From an uncultured Pseudoteredinibacter sp. (GTDB taxonomy: Bacteria; Pseudomonadota; Gammaproteobacteria; Pseudomonadales; Cellvibrionaceae), in contig NZ_CANMSS010000006.1 of assembly GCF_947500695.1 (NCBI RefSeq), forward strand, positions 186,001 to 250,000: a stretch of DNA of 64,000 nucleotides, written 5' to 3'. Below are positions 27,150-35,243 of the stretch, in pieces. The notes beneath the pieces were generated by a model. It ran no database searches and was not told the origin of the DNA. It was given only the letters and a program-made list of their open reading frames with translations. The number at the start of each line of letters is the position of its first letter. Position 1 is the stretch's first letter. The position numbers were made by a program, and so were the translations under genes.

Positions 27150-28511
27150 TCAAGTCAACTTGCTTAGAGTGATGTCTAAGGCTTTTTTCGCCTTCTCCAC
27201 CAACTCATCAATCTGTTCTTTAGTGAGCGTTAGCGGTGGCGCTACCACCATCATGTCGCCAACGGCGCGCATCACCAAACCACTTTCGGTACAGGCATCT
27301 CGACAAATTGCACCTGCGGTACAATCATCGTCAAAGCGCTCGCGGCTTGCTTTGTCTTTTACCAGCTCTAAAGCTGCCAAGAAACCTACGCCACGAGTTT
27401 CGCCAACTAATGGGTGCTCGGCCAACTCAGCCCAGCGTTTTTGCAAATAAGGGCCAGTCTCTTCGCGAACACGTTCGATGTACTTGCCTTCTTGCAAAGA
27501 TTTAATGGTCGCGATGGCGGCAGCACAAGCTGCAGGGTGACCTGAGTAAGTAAAGCCGTGGGTAAACTCGCCGCCTTTGCTTTTTAGAACATCAGCTACG
27601 CGATCGGAAACCATTACGCCACCAAGAGGCTGGTAGCCATTAGTAACGCCTTTAGCAAATGGCATTAGATCTGGCTTGGCGCCGTAGTAAGTAGAACCGA
27701 ACCACTCACCGGTACGACCAAAGCCACAAATCACTTCGTCACATACCAACAAAATGCCTTTTTCTTCACAGATGCGTGAAATTTCAGGCCAGTAAGATTC
27801 TGGTGGAACAATCACACCGCCGGCACCCTGGATCGGCTCGGCAATAAAGGCGGCAACCTTATCAGCGCCTAGCTCATCAATTTTAGCTTCTAGCTGGCGG
27901 GCAACCTGAACACCAAACTCAGCTGGATCAGTATCGCCACCTTCACCAAACCAGTAAGGCTGATCGATGTGGACAATACCTGGTAAAGTAGCGTATTGCT
28001 TGTGCATGCCATTCATACCACCAAGGCTGCCTGCAGCAATGGTAGAGCCGTGGTAGCCATTCTTACGAGCAATAATCGTTTTGCGCTCTGGCTGCTCTTG
28101 CAGATCCCAAAAGCGGTGGATCATACGAATAACAGTGTCGTTAGCCTCTGAACCCGAGTTGGTGTAGAACACATTGTTCATATGCTCAGGTGCGATTTCA
28201 GTCAGCAGGCGCGACAATTCGATCGAAGGCGGGTGGCTACACTGGAAGAAGTTATTGTAGAACGGCAGCTCGGTTAGCTGCTGATTTACTGCTTCAACAA
28301 TCTCTTTGCGACCGTAACCTAGGTTACAGCACCACAGACCAGCCATACCGTCTAGAACCTGATTGCCTTCGCTATCGTAAATATAAACGCCTTCGGCCTT
28401 AACGATAATACGACTGCCCTTTTCGGCCAGCTCTTTAAAATCGGTAAATGGGTGCAGGTGGTGCTTGGCATCCAATTCCTGCCATTGGGCGGTGCTACGT
28501 ACTTCGCTCAT
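27150..28511 (-). CDS. spuC: class III aminotransferase, putrescine-pyruvate (SpuC) type
   Basis: A PLP enzyme moving an amino group from putrescine or another amine to pyruvate. It has the class III features: YTNSGSEANDTVIRM, NGYHGSTIAAGSLGG, VCDEVICGFGRTG and the PLP lysine in FAKGVTNGYQPLGG. LDGMAGLWCCNLGYGR is typical of the SpuC group. The start is set at ATG 28511 (453 residues) because GGAG lies six bases upstream; the longer frame from 28586 adds 25 residues without a ribosome site. The PuuA-like ligase, permease, TBDR and LuxR regulator next door support a polyamine role. Specificity for putrescine itself is inferred. Confidence 0.88.
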   Translation of the reverse strand: MSEVRSTAQWQELDAKHHLHPFTDFKELAEKGSRIIVKAEGVYIYDSEGNQVLDGMAGLWCCNLGYGRKEIVEAVNQQLTELPFYNNFFQCSHPPSIELSRLLTEIAPEHMNNVFYTNSGSEANDTVIRMIHRFWDLQEQPERKTIIARKNGYHGSTIAAGSLGGMNGMHKQYATLPGIVHIDQPYWFGEGGDTDPAEFGVQVARQLEAKIDELGADKVAAFIAEPIQGAGGVIVPPESYWPEISRICEEKGILLVCDEVICGFGRTGEWFGSTYYGAKPDLMPFAKGVTNGYQPLGGVMVSDRVADVLKSKGGEFTHGFTYSGHPAACAAAIATIKSLQEGKYIERVREETGPYLQKRWAELAEHPLVGETRGVGFLAALELVKDKASRERFDDDCTAGAICRDACTESGLVMRAVGDMMVVAPPLTLTKEQIDELVEKAKKALDITLSKLT

Positions 28512-28810
28512 TCTCTTCTCCAATTCAGCCAGTGGCACCATGCTTTTGATAGCTGCTGCCTTGATGATAGGGCCGTGGTGATACAATTCGTGGATTACCT
28601 GCTTATGGGATCATAAACACATGCCCAGCAACAACACCCCAACTGGGGTAGGCCCATGGAAATCAGCAAATTGCTCTTGGACTATCATTAGCCTTTAAAA
28701 ACAATCAATTAGCGGGACTTGGCCACTAAAGCAAGATTTGACAAGGCCCCAGCGCAAGATTAGATTGAGGGAATACCATAAGCATAAACAAACGCCAGAA
28801 CCTACAAATC
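28512..28810. promoter_or_regulatory. divergent promoter region with a CCCC-N4-GGGG palindrome
   Basis: This 299-bp region holds no gene. ACCCCAACTGGGGT at 28636-28649 is a 14-bp palindrome with a 4-bp centre, 125 bp upstream of the aminotransferase start. A near copy lies upstream of the TBDR at 29768, making it a candidate site for the LuxR-type regulator. Confidence 0.5.
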
Positions 28811-29713
28811 ATGCCAGATCAAGCCACTAGCCCTATCGCGCTGCCTAACCTAGCCCAATGGAATCAGGCCCTGGCTCAAATTGTAGACCACTGCGGTAAA
28901 GAAGCTTTCTTTGCGCAAATGGTGGCGGTATTGCAACAGCACCTAGAAGTGGATCACCCCCAAATCTGGATGTTTCGCCGCGACTTAGCGCCTGAGGCCA
29001 TTTACTACGAGATCGCCAGTGAAGAAGTTGATGTTCAAATCGATCGCTACATCGATGGTGGTTATTTACTAGACCCCTTTTATCTTTCCGGCATTAAGAA
29101 TCAGAAATCCCCTGGGGTCTATCGCATTACCGAGATTAGCGCCTCACACTTTAAGCAAAGCGACTACTACCGCAGCTACTATGCCCAACTGGACACCAGC
29201 GATGAGATTGCCTATATCATCGAGCTAGATGACGATGCCTGCCTGCACATCTCTCTGATGCGTAATAAGCAAACCCGGGCATTTAGCGAAGAAGAACTGC
29301 GCTTCTTGCAGGAAATCGAGCCGAGCATTCGTAGCATCTCACAATTACACGCACGCTTAGCCAACTTGGTGCAAATGGAAGGTGAGCGTATTGATGTGCG
29401 CGGTGTGAATAAAAGTGTTCACCGAGCTTTTGACCTGTTTGGCCGCTCGCTTCTCACAGGTCGCGAGAAGGACGTTTTGGGCTTGATGCTACAAGGTCAT
29501 AACACCAATCTATCTGCCGAAAAGCTTGGCATCTCCCCCGAAACCTTGCGCCGTCATCGCAAGAATATGTACCAAAAACTGGATGTTAGCTCTCAAACCG
29601 AGCTGTTTTCGCTGTTCCTTAACTCTCTCTCCCACTTTGAGCAATCTCCAGGGGAAGACCCGCTGGCCAGCTATTTTGCCAAACCCGAATCGGCCAGCGA
29701 CAACGATAACTAA
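28811..29713 (+). CDS. LuxR-type transcriptional regulator of the polyamine locus
   Basis: A 300-residue protein. The C-terminal LuxR/GerE helix-turn-helix spans about 216-275 (LTGREKDVLGLMLQG, then SAEKLGISPETLRRHRKNMYQKL). The N-terminal ~185 residues form a GAF-like sensory domain with no receiver Asp signature, so it is not a response regulator. It is divergent from the aminotransferase and upstream of the TBDR-ligase genes, in the central position of the cluster. It probably senses an amine or its breakdown product and turns on both arms. Ribosome site in front of the ATG is weak. Confidence 0.88.
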   Translation: MPDQATSPIALPNLAQWNQALAQIVDHCGKEAFFAQMVAVLQQHLEVDHPQIWMFRRDLAPEAIYYEIASEEVDVQIDRYIDGGYLLDPFYLSGIKNQKSPGVYRITEISASHFKQSDYYRSYYAQLDTSDEIAYIIELDDDACLHISLMRNKQTRAFSEEELRFLQEIEPSIRSISQLHARLANLVQMEGERIDVRGVNKSVHRAFDLFGRSLLTGREKDVLGLMLQGHNTNLSAEKLGISPETLRRHRKNMYQKLDVSSQTELFSLFLNSLSHFEQSPGEDPLASYFAKPESASDNDN

Positions 29714-29767
29714 CCGTATTTTATACGGCTTAAGAGCCCCCAAACCGCCAATCCCAATGAAGCACTT

Positions 29768-29781
29768 ACCCCAAACGGGGC
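29768..29781. promoter_or_regulatory. second CCCC-N4-GGGG site, upstream of the TBDR
   Basis: ACCCCAAACGGGGC matches the palindrome at 28636 in 11 of 14 positions and in both G/C arms. It lies 205 bp before the TBDR start and 55 bp after the regulator stop. Confidence 0.45.
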
Positions 29782-29817
29782 ATTGTTTGCTTTACTCACA
29801 GCGCTAGGATGTCATAA

Positions 29818-29833
29818 GGCCTGTTAACAGGCC
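29818..29833. promoter_or_regulatory. 16-bp perfect palindrome in the TBDR leader
   Basis: GGCCTGTTAACAGGCC is a perfect palindrome 152 bp upstream of the TBDR start. It could be a regulator site or a leftover terminator stem; no T-run follows. Confidence 0.35.
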
Positions 29834-29985
29834 CCCAAAGCTCGTTGGGCCCAGCTACATCAAGTGCAGCAAGCCCGCGAACTTAGACTATTTTAATAAT
29901 GCGTTTGCGCAATATAAGACCGAAGCCCTGGAGCTAAGGTCACAGCCAAAATAACACCTATAAAACTCCAGTGGAGAGTCTACCC

Positions 29986-32307
29986 ATGAGCAAAACTACG
30001 CAATATTTTTCCAAAAGCCTTCTGTCTGTGGCGATTGCTGCAAGCAGTATGTCTGCTGTCGCAGTGGAGATTGAGGAGGTTGTTGTAACCGCCCAGAAGC
30101 GCGAACAAAGCCTGCAAGACGTGCCATTAGCGGTAAACGCTTTTAGCCAAAACTTTATGGAGCGCGCTGGCGTTGAAGACGTTCGCGATCTCGTTGTACT
30201 TTCCCCAGGCTTCAGTGGTGCCACTGAAGACAGCTTCTCTGATGCAATGGCCATGCGCGGCATTAGCACCAACGATTTTGGTGTTGGCGGTGACCCATCA
30301 GTAGCCGTATTTGTTGACGGTGTATGGGCCGGTCGTACCGGTGGTGTACAGAGCTCCTTCTACGATATGGCTGGCGCCGAAGTAGTAAAGGGCCCGCAGG
30401 GCACACTATTTGGTCGTAATGCCATTGCCGGTGCAGTAAGCATCAAAACTCAAAAGCCAGTAATGGATGAGTTTGAAGGCAAAGTAAAAGTAGGCATTGC
30501 CGAATATAACCGTTTTGAAACTACCGGTACCGTAAACGTACCACTAAGTGAAAACTGGGCCATGCGCGCCAGTGTTTACGGCTTAACCGAAGACGGTTAC
30601 CTAGAAAATATCCAAGGTGGTGATGACTTTGGTTTCCACGACCGTAGTTCCGCACGTGTTGCTTTGCGTTACTCTGGCGATACCGTTGATGCCACCATTA
30701 CTGCTCAGTATGAAGACCGCGAGCAGAACTCTTCAATCTACTGGGACGAAACCCTTGGCCTACCAAAAGATAAAGTTAGCCAAGATCTAAAAGGCAAAGA
30801 CGCTATCGATGAAGGTGAGATCGCCAATATTACCGCTAATGTTGAAATCGATCTAAATGAAAGCATGAGCCTAACTTCGATCACTGGCTGGAAGACATAC
30901 AACTTTTACTACGTAGAAGATTATGATGCCCGCCCTACATTGATCGACAATTTCTTCCTAGATACCGATGTTGACTACTTCAGCCAAGAGCTACGCTTAA
31001 ACTTTGAAGCAAGCGATACCCTAGTGGGTTTCTTGGGCGCAAGCTACTACAACGAAAGCATCGATGCCAACACCGGCACCATCGCGGACGAAGATGCGCT
31101 GTGTAATGCGATTGGTCGTACCGACTCCCCAGATTTTGATGGCCCGGTAACTGGCGGCTGTGCTGATCCAAACTTCTTACGCTACTGGCTAGAAGAAGAG
31201 CCGACAGCTGATGATATCGCCGAAGCTCGTGACTCTGTTCTAGATGGCAAGCGTGAAGATATTTACAACAAAGTTGAAGCTGATGGTTGGGCGGTATTTG
31301 CGGATCTAACTTGGACTCCAGCTGAAAACCTAGACATCATGTACGGCGTTCGTTACACCGAAGACACTAAAGAAATGGGTCTACGTGTAGCTGATTCTGG
31401 AGGCTACCTAGGTAACAACTTTAACTTTGAATATGTAATCCCAGATTTCGTTTACGACAAGCAAACTTGGAGTGACACCACCCAACGTATTGCTGCCAAC
31501 TACCAGTTAAGCGATGAAATCACCCTATATGCCAACTATGGTCAGGGTTATAAGTCCGGTGGTTACGCGACCTACGGTGCTATCTTAGTTGATAACGATG
31601 AAGATGGTGTAGCCGACCCAGGTACCAAGCCAGAAGCCTTTGCACCAGAAACTGTAGACAGCTTTGAGATTGGTATTAAAACCAAACTGCTAGAAAACAC
31701 CTTGCAAGCCAACTTCGCTTTGTATTCTTATACTTACGAAGATTTGCAGTTGTCATATTTTGATAACGGTGCCACCAAGGTTGAAAACCTAGGTGAAGCT
31801 GAAGGTACCGGTTTTGAATTAGACATTCGCTACTTGCCAAATGAAAACCTAGATTTGTTCTTCACCGCGTCTTATCAGGATACTGAAATCTCTGACGATA
31901 CCGACGTTGTAGGTACGGCTTGTAACGAAGCCTGTGAAGGTAATCAGTTGCCATTCTCACCTAAGTTCAGCACCTCTACTGTAGCTACTTACAGCATGCC
32001 AATGGAAGCTGGTGAAGCCTACGTAACTGTTGAGCACTTCTTCCAAGGTAAACAGTACAGCGACCTAGACAACAACTCGCAAGTTTCCCAGGACAGCCAC
32101 CACGAAACGAATCTTCGCATTGGATACGATGCCGAAGCTGAGTGGAGTGCGGTACTTTGGGTAGAGAACATCTTCAGTGAAGAGTACTTCGAGCGCGGTT
32201 GGGCAAACGGTGACTTGAACAACCAATACGGTTACGGCATTAACAATACTCAGGTTTGGGTATCTAAGCCACGCACCGTTGGTGTTGAGTTCAGCTACAA
32301 CTTTTAA
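29986..32307 (+). CDS. TonB-dependent receptor of the polyamine locus
   Basis: A 773-residue outer-membrane receptor from ATG 29986 (GGAG nine bases upstream; an in-frame GTG five codons earlier overlaps that ribosome site). It has a signal peptide ending SAVA, the TonB box IEEVVVTAQKREQSLQDV, a plug with VEVVKGPQGTLFGRNAIAGAVSI, and a barrel ending VEFSYNF. Two cysteine pairs in extracellular-type stretches (DALCNAIG...TGGCADP and GTACNEACEG) may be loop disulfides. Many acidic residues in the barrel suit a cationic ligand. Lying between the regulator and the glutamylpolyamine synthetase, it may import a polyamine-containing compound; this is contextual inference. Confidence 0.93.
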   Translation: MSKTTQYFSKSLLSVAIAASSMSAVAVEIEEVVVTAQKREQSLQDVPLAVNAFSQNFMERAGVEDVRDLVVLSPGFSGATEDSFSDAMAMRGISTNDFGVGGDPSVAVFVDGVWAGRTGGVQSSFYDMAGAEVVKGPQGTLFGRNAIAGAVSIKTQKPVMDEFEGKVKVGIAEYNRFETTGTVNVPLSENWAMRASVYGLTEDGYLENIQGGDDFGFHDRSSARVALRYSGDTVDATITAQYEDREQNSSIYWDETLGLPKDKVSQDLKGKDAIDEGEIANITANVEIDLNESMSLTSITGWKTYNFYYVEDYDARPTLIDNFFLDTDVDYFSQELRLNFEASDTLVGFLGASYYNESIDANTGTIADEDALCNAIGRTDSPDFDGPVTGGCADPNFLRYWLEEEPTADDIAEARDSVLDGKREDIYNKVEADGWAVFADLTWTPAENLDIMYGVRYTEDTKEMGLRVADSGGYLGNNFNFEYVIPDFVYDKQTWSDTTQRIAANYQLSDEITLYANYGQGYKSGGYATYGAILVDNDEDGVADPGTKPEAFAPETVDSFEIGIKTKLLENTLQANFALYSYTYEDLQLSYFDNGATKVENLGEAEGTGFELDIRYLPNENLDLFFTASYQDTEISDDTDVVGTACNEACEGNQLPFSPKFSTSTVATYSMPMEAGEAYVTVEHFFQGKQYSDLDNNSQVSQDSHHETNLRIGYDAEAEWSAVLWVENIFSEEYFERGWANGDLNNQYGYGINNTQVWVSKPRTVGVEFSYNF

Positions 32308-32320
32308 TTTGTTTTAACCC

Positions 32321-32353
32321 GGAGCACGGAGCCAATTTTTGGCAAAGTGCTCC
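32321..32353 (+). promoter_or_regulatory. nested hairpin between TBDR and ligase genes
   Basis: GGAGCAC pairs with GTGCTCC (32321-32327, 32347-32353), and inside it GCCAA pairs with TTGGC (32331-32343). There is no T-run, so it is not a clear terminator. It may stabilise the TBDR message or tune the ligase level. Confidence 0.45.
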
Positions 32354-32370
32354 ATGCCAAAGGCATTACT

Positions 32371-33744
32371 ATGAACACATCCAGCTCGATAGATCCCCAG
32401 TTACAACAAGCTAGGGATTTTCTAGCGGCTAACCCCGACATTAATACCATTGAAGTTTTTCTTTGTGACTACAATGGCTTGCTACGCGGCAAACTGATTC
32501 CAAGAGAAAATCTGGAAAAGGTTTTTAAGGGTAACTTAAAGCTGCCCGTTACCGCATTAAGCATGGATGTTTGGGGGCGTGATTTAGAAGAGATCGTGTT
32601 CGCAACCGGTGATGCCGATGGCCTGTGTTTGCCTGTGCCAGGAAGCTTACAACGCGTACCCTGGCGCCCAGGCACCGCTCAAATGCAAATTACCATGGCC
32701 GATATGGATGCCCAAGATGACGATAGCGATCCGCGCGTTATCTTGAGTAATATTAGCCAGCAGTATGCCGCCAAGGGCTTGCGCCCTGTGGTTGCTGTAG
32801 AGATGGAATTCTTTTTATTAAAAGCCGAATTAAATGCCGACGGCAGCCCACAGCACAGCAGTGTGGAGGCCGACGGTTCTGCAAGTTTAGGTGGTCAACC
32901 TTACCATCTAGACAGCATGATCGAGCAGCGCGAGCTGCTGGATGAATTGCGTAGCGCTTGTGAAGCACTAGATCTACCTACCGATACTTTTGTAAAAGAA
33001 GCGGCACCTTCGCAGTATGAAATTAATTTAAACCACCTGCCAGACCCAGTGGCTGCTGCCGATGCCGCTTTTTTACTAAAGCGTGTTATTCGTGAAGTAT
33101 GTCGTAAGCATGGTTACATTGCTTCGTTTATGGCCAAGCCTTTTGGTGATGAAGCTGGTAACGGTATGCACGTTCACTTTAGTTGCATCGATGAAGATGG
33201 CGAAAACATCTTTAGTGACGGTGGTGAAAAAGGCAGTGCAGCCTTGCAACATGCCATTGCCGGTACAGCAGCAACCATGAAAGATTGCATGGCGATTTTT
33301 GCACCTAATTTAAATTCCTATCGTCGTTTTCAAGCCGGCTGCCATGCCCCTACCTCACCTTGCTGGGGTTATGAAAACCGTACCGTAGCTTTACGTGTAC
33401 CTGCAGGTGATGCCAAGGCTCGTCGTATCGAACACCGCATTGGTGGCGCCGATTGTAATCCTTATTTATTATTGGCCGCTATTCTGGCCGGTGCTCTAAA
33501 AGGTATGGAAGAAAAACTACCGGCGGATGCACCTATCGAAGGCGACGCCTATAGCCAAGTAGAACCAAGCTTGCCTCAATTTTGGCCAGAGTCTTTAAGC
33601 TTGTTTGAACAATCCGAGTTTATTCCAGCAACTTTCGGTGAAACCTTCCACCACCGCTACGCACTGTGCAAGCGCCAAGAGCTAAATGAATTCCACAGCC
33701 GAGTAACCCAGCTGGAATACAGCAGTTACTTAAAGTACATCTAA
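32371..33744 (+). CDS. glutamine synthetase-like gamma-glutamylpolyamine ligase (PuuA/SpuI type)
   Basis: A 457-residue enzyme of the glutamine synthetase superfamily. The N-terminal beta-grasp part (VFLCDYNGLLRGKLIP) and the C-terminal catalytic part (VEMEFFLL, GNGMHVHFS, CWGYENRTVALRVP, NPYLLLAAILAG) are complete. The GLLRGK form of the N-terminus is that of PuuA/SpuI ligases, which join glutamate to putrescine or another amine with ATP. The start is ATG 32371 with AGG seven bases ahead; a GTG upstream falls in the hairpin. It follows the TBDR by 63 bp and is probably co-transcribed. Exact amine unknown. Confidence 0.9.
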   Translation: MNTSSSIDPQLQQARDFLAANPDINTIEVFLCDYNGLLRGKLIPRENLEKVFKGNLKLPVTALSMDVWGRDLEEIVFATGDADGLCLPVPGSLQRVPWRPGTAQMQITMADMDAQDDDSDPRVILSNISQQYAAKGLRPVVAVEMEFFLLKAELNADGSPQHSSVEADGSASLGGQPYHLDSMIEQRELLDELRSACEALDLPTDTFVKEAAPSQYEINLNHLPDPVAAADAAFLLKRVIREVCRKHGYIASFMAKPFGDEAGNGMHVHFSCIDEDGENIFSDGGEKGSAALQHAIAGTAATMKDCMAIFAPNLNSYRRFQAGCHAPTSPCWGYENRTVALRVPAGDAKARRIEHRIGGADCNPYLLLAAILAGALKGMEEKLPADAPIEGDAYSQVEPSLPQFWPESLSLFEQSEFIPATFGETFHHRYALCKRQELNEFHSRVTQLEYSSYLKYI

Positions 33745-33757
33745 ATCCCCTCCGAAC

Positions 33758-33785
33758 GGGGTCAGATCCCTCGGGATCTGACCCC
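33758..33785. repeat. REP-like palindrome, copy 1
   Basis: A 28-bp perfect palindrome: GGGGTCAGATCCC, TC, GGGATCTGACCCC. It starts 14 bp after the ligase stop and shares right-hand flank (ATCGAAGCCGAGA) with copy 2. Confidence 0.9.
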
Positions 33786-33941
33786 ATATCGAAGCCGAGA
33801 CCTACCGGCAAAGAAATTCTAATCGAAGCCCCCCAGACCGAACCAATAATCACGCCACAAAAAATACCATCGCGCTCTAGCTCCCTCGAATCAATCCCTT
33901 CGAATAGAAAAACAACACCCCAACAAGCCGGCCCCGAAAGC

Positions 33942-33969
33942 GGGGTCAGATCCCTCGGGATCTGACCCC
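33942..33969. repeat. REP-like palindrome, copy 2
   Basis: Same 28 bp as copy 1, with left flank GGCCCCGAAAGC and right flank ATCGAAGCCGAGA. It lies 34 bp beyond the stop of the HxlR gene, in the same convergent gap as copy 1. Confidence 0.9.
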
Positions 33970-34003
33970 ACTGACCCCAAATCGAAGCCGAGATTTATGG
34001 GCC

Positions 34004-34291
34004 TTACAAATTTCTATCCGCCCAGATATTCAGCTGTAAGAGCTGCTCCGCCAACTCTGCCCCCGCCGCCGAATACGCAAAGCCTTCCTCATCATGCTCA
34101 ACAATACCCAACTCCCGTAACTCTTTAAGCCTGCGATTTAGACTGGTCGGCGACAAATCATCGCAGCGGGCCTGCAACTGCCTAAAATTCATCGGTCCAT
34201 TACGTAGCTCCCATAAAACCCTCAAGGCCCACTTCTGACCCAGGGCATCTAACAGACGCATAACGGGCCGTGACGAGTTATTTGTGCTCAT
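34004..34291 (-). CDS. HxlR-family winged-helix regulator
   Basis: A 95-residue one-domain regulator with the family pattern MRLLDALGQKWALRVLWEL, then GPMNFRQLQARCDDLSPTSLNRRLKELRELGIV. HxlR proteins often sense reactive electrophiles or redox stress through a cysteine; C43 (ARCDD) is the only one here. It is divergent from an AhpD-like gene, with two identical palindromes between them, the normal layout of a local repressor and its target. It is followed by REP copy 2. Confidence 0.9.
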   Translation of the reverse strand: MSTNNSSRPVMRLLDALGQKWALRVLWELRNGPMNFRQLQARCDDLSPTSLNRRLKELRELGIVEHDEEGFAYSAAGAELAEQLLQLNIWADRNL

Positions 34292-34333
34292 AAAACATCT
34301 CTCAACCGGGATAAACGGGAATCTTTACAAATC

Positions 34334-34397
34334 TTGCTACATAAAGTGTAGCAAATTAAAAACCAGCAAACTATATTTGCTACACATTATGTAGCAA
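34334..34397. promoter_or_regulatory. double operator between HxlR regulator and AhpD-like gene
   Basis: Two identical palindromes, TTGCTAC, seven free bases, GTAGCAA, lie at 34334-34354 and 34377-34397. Their centres are 43 bp apart, about four helical turns. The N7 centres differ between copies, so only the arms are conserved, as expected of a dimeric protein site. TATATT at 34372-34377 is a possible -10 for the AhpD-like gene, overlapping the second site. Confidence 0.82.
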
Positions 34398-34439
34398 TAG
34401 AATGAAGACAACATAGGATTGATTTCAAAGGAGAAGCCA

Positions 34440-34991
34440 ATGAGCGAAATACTCAGCCCACTGGAGGCGCCCTACCCAGCCAGCATTAGTGAGACCCTAA
34501 AGAAGTACCCAGATATTGACGGCTATATACTGGCCTTGTTTCGAGTCTTCGCCAACAGCGAGCGCTTCTTATCCTACAGTGGCCCAAAAAACTTGCTGGA
34601 TAAAAATAGCCCGCTGAGTTTGCGCGAGCGTGAGATTATTATCTTACGCTGCTGCGCTCAGCTCGATTGTGAATACGAATGGGGGGTTCATGTGGTGGGT
34701 TTCGCGGCAAAAGCTGAGCTAAATGAAGATCAGATAAATAGCTTATATCTTGGCTCAGGGCTTGATGATTGCTGGCCAGACAAAGAGGCCGAGTTAATCA
34801 ACTTAGTAGACCAGCTGATTCATAAAGCGCGAATTAATTATGATGAAAGCCCAAGTTTCAGTAAATACTGGAACAAAGACGAGCAAATGGAAATTTTTGC
34901 ACTGGTGGCCAATTACCATTTAGTAGCTTTCGTCTCTAATAGCAGCAAGCTCGAACTAGAACCCTTCGCCACACGTTTTCCTAAACCTTAA
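34440..34991 (+). CDS. carboxymuconolactone decarboxylase/AhpD-like protein
   Basis: A 183-residue all-helical protein of the CMD/AhpD superfamily, with the core LREREIIILRCCAQLDCEYEWGVHVVGFAAKAEL. The E..C.YEW..H pattern is the proton-relay/peroxidatic region seen in AhpD relatives, although the classical CxxC is reduced to CCAQLDC. Members act in peroxide defence or in aromatic and lactone breakdown. Start ATG 34440 has AAGGAG nine bases ahead. Controlled in all likelihood by the divergent HxlR protein. It is followed at once by REP copy 3. Confidence 0.87.
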   Translation: MSEILSPLEAPYPASISETLKKYPDIDGYILALFRVFANSERFLSYSGPKNLLDKNSPLSLREREIIILRCCAQLDCEYEWGVHVVGFAAKAELNEDQINSLYLGSGLDDCWPDKEAELINLVDQLIHKARINYDESPSFSKYWNKDEQMEIFALVANYHLVAFVSNSSKLELEPFATRFPKP

Positions 34992-35010
34992 AGACCCGGC
35001 CTCGAACAGC

Positions 35011-35038
35011 GGGGTCAGAACCCACGGGTTCTGACCCC
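35011..35038. repeat. REP-like palindrome, copy 3
   Basis: GGGGTCAGAACCC, AC, GGGTTCTGACCCC: the same palindrome as copies 1-2 with a compensating T-to-A / A-to-T change in the arms. It starts 20 bp after the AhpD-like stop; right flank AGATCGGAGCC. Confidence 0.9.
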
Positions 35039-35205
35039 AGATCGGAGCCGAGATCTATAATCTTCAAACACCCAATCGAGGCAAGCCCTATTCTATACAA
35101 ACTAGTATTAGCGCCAAATCAAATACTATTAATTCTAGAAAAGCGTACTCAAATTAGTTTTTTAGATAGGAAAATCAAAAGCTGTAAAACCCGGCCCCGA
35201 ACAGC

Positions 35206-35233
35206 GGGGTCAGAACCCATGGGTTCTGACCCC
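35206..35233. repeat. REP-like palindrome, copy 4
   Basis: Copy 4 has the same arms as copy 3 with centre AT, and left flank CCCGGCCCCGAACAGC shared with copy 3. Its right flank runs up to the methyltransferase stop at 35244-35246. Confidence 0.9.
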
Positions 35234-35243
35234 AGATCGGAGC

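Noticed and set aside
33620-33853. A - strand gene at the ligase end
   Set aside because: It spans REP copy 1 and the ligase coding end; the frame is created by the palindrome.
33758-35233. CRISPR array or insertion-sequence ends
   Set aside because: Four copies at uneven distances with genes between them; no spacer regularity, no cas genes and no transposase.
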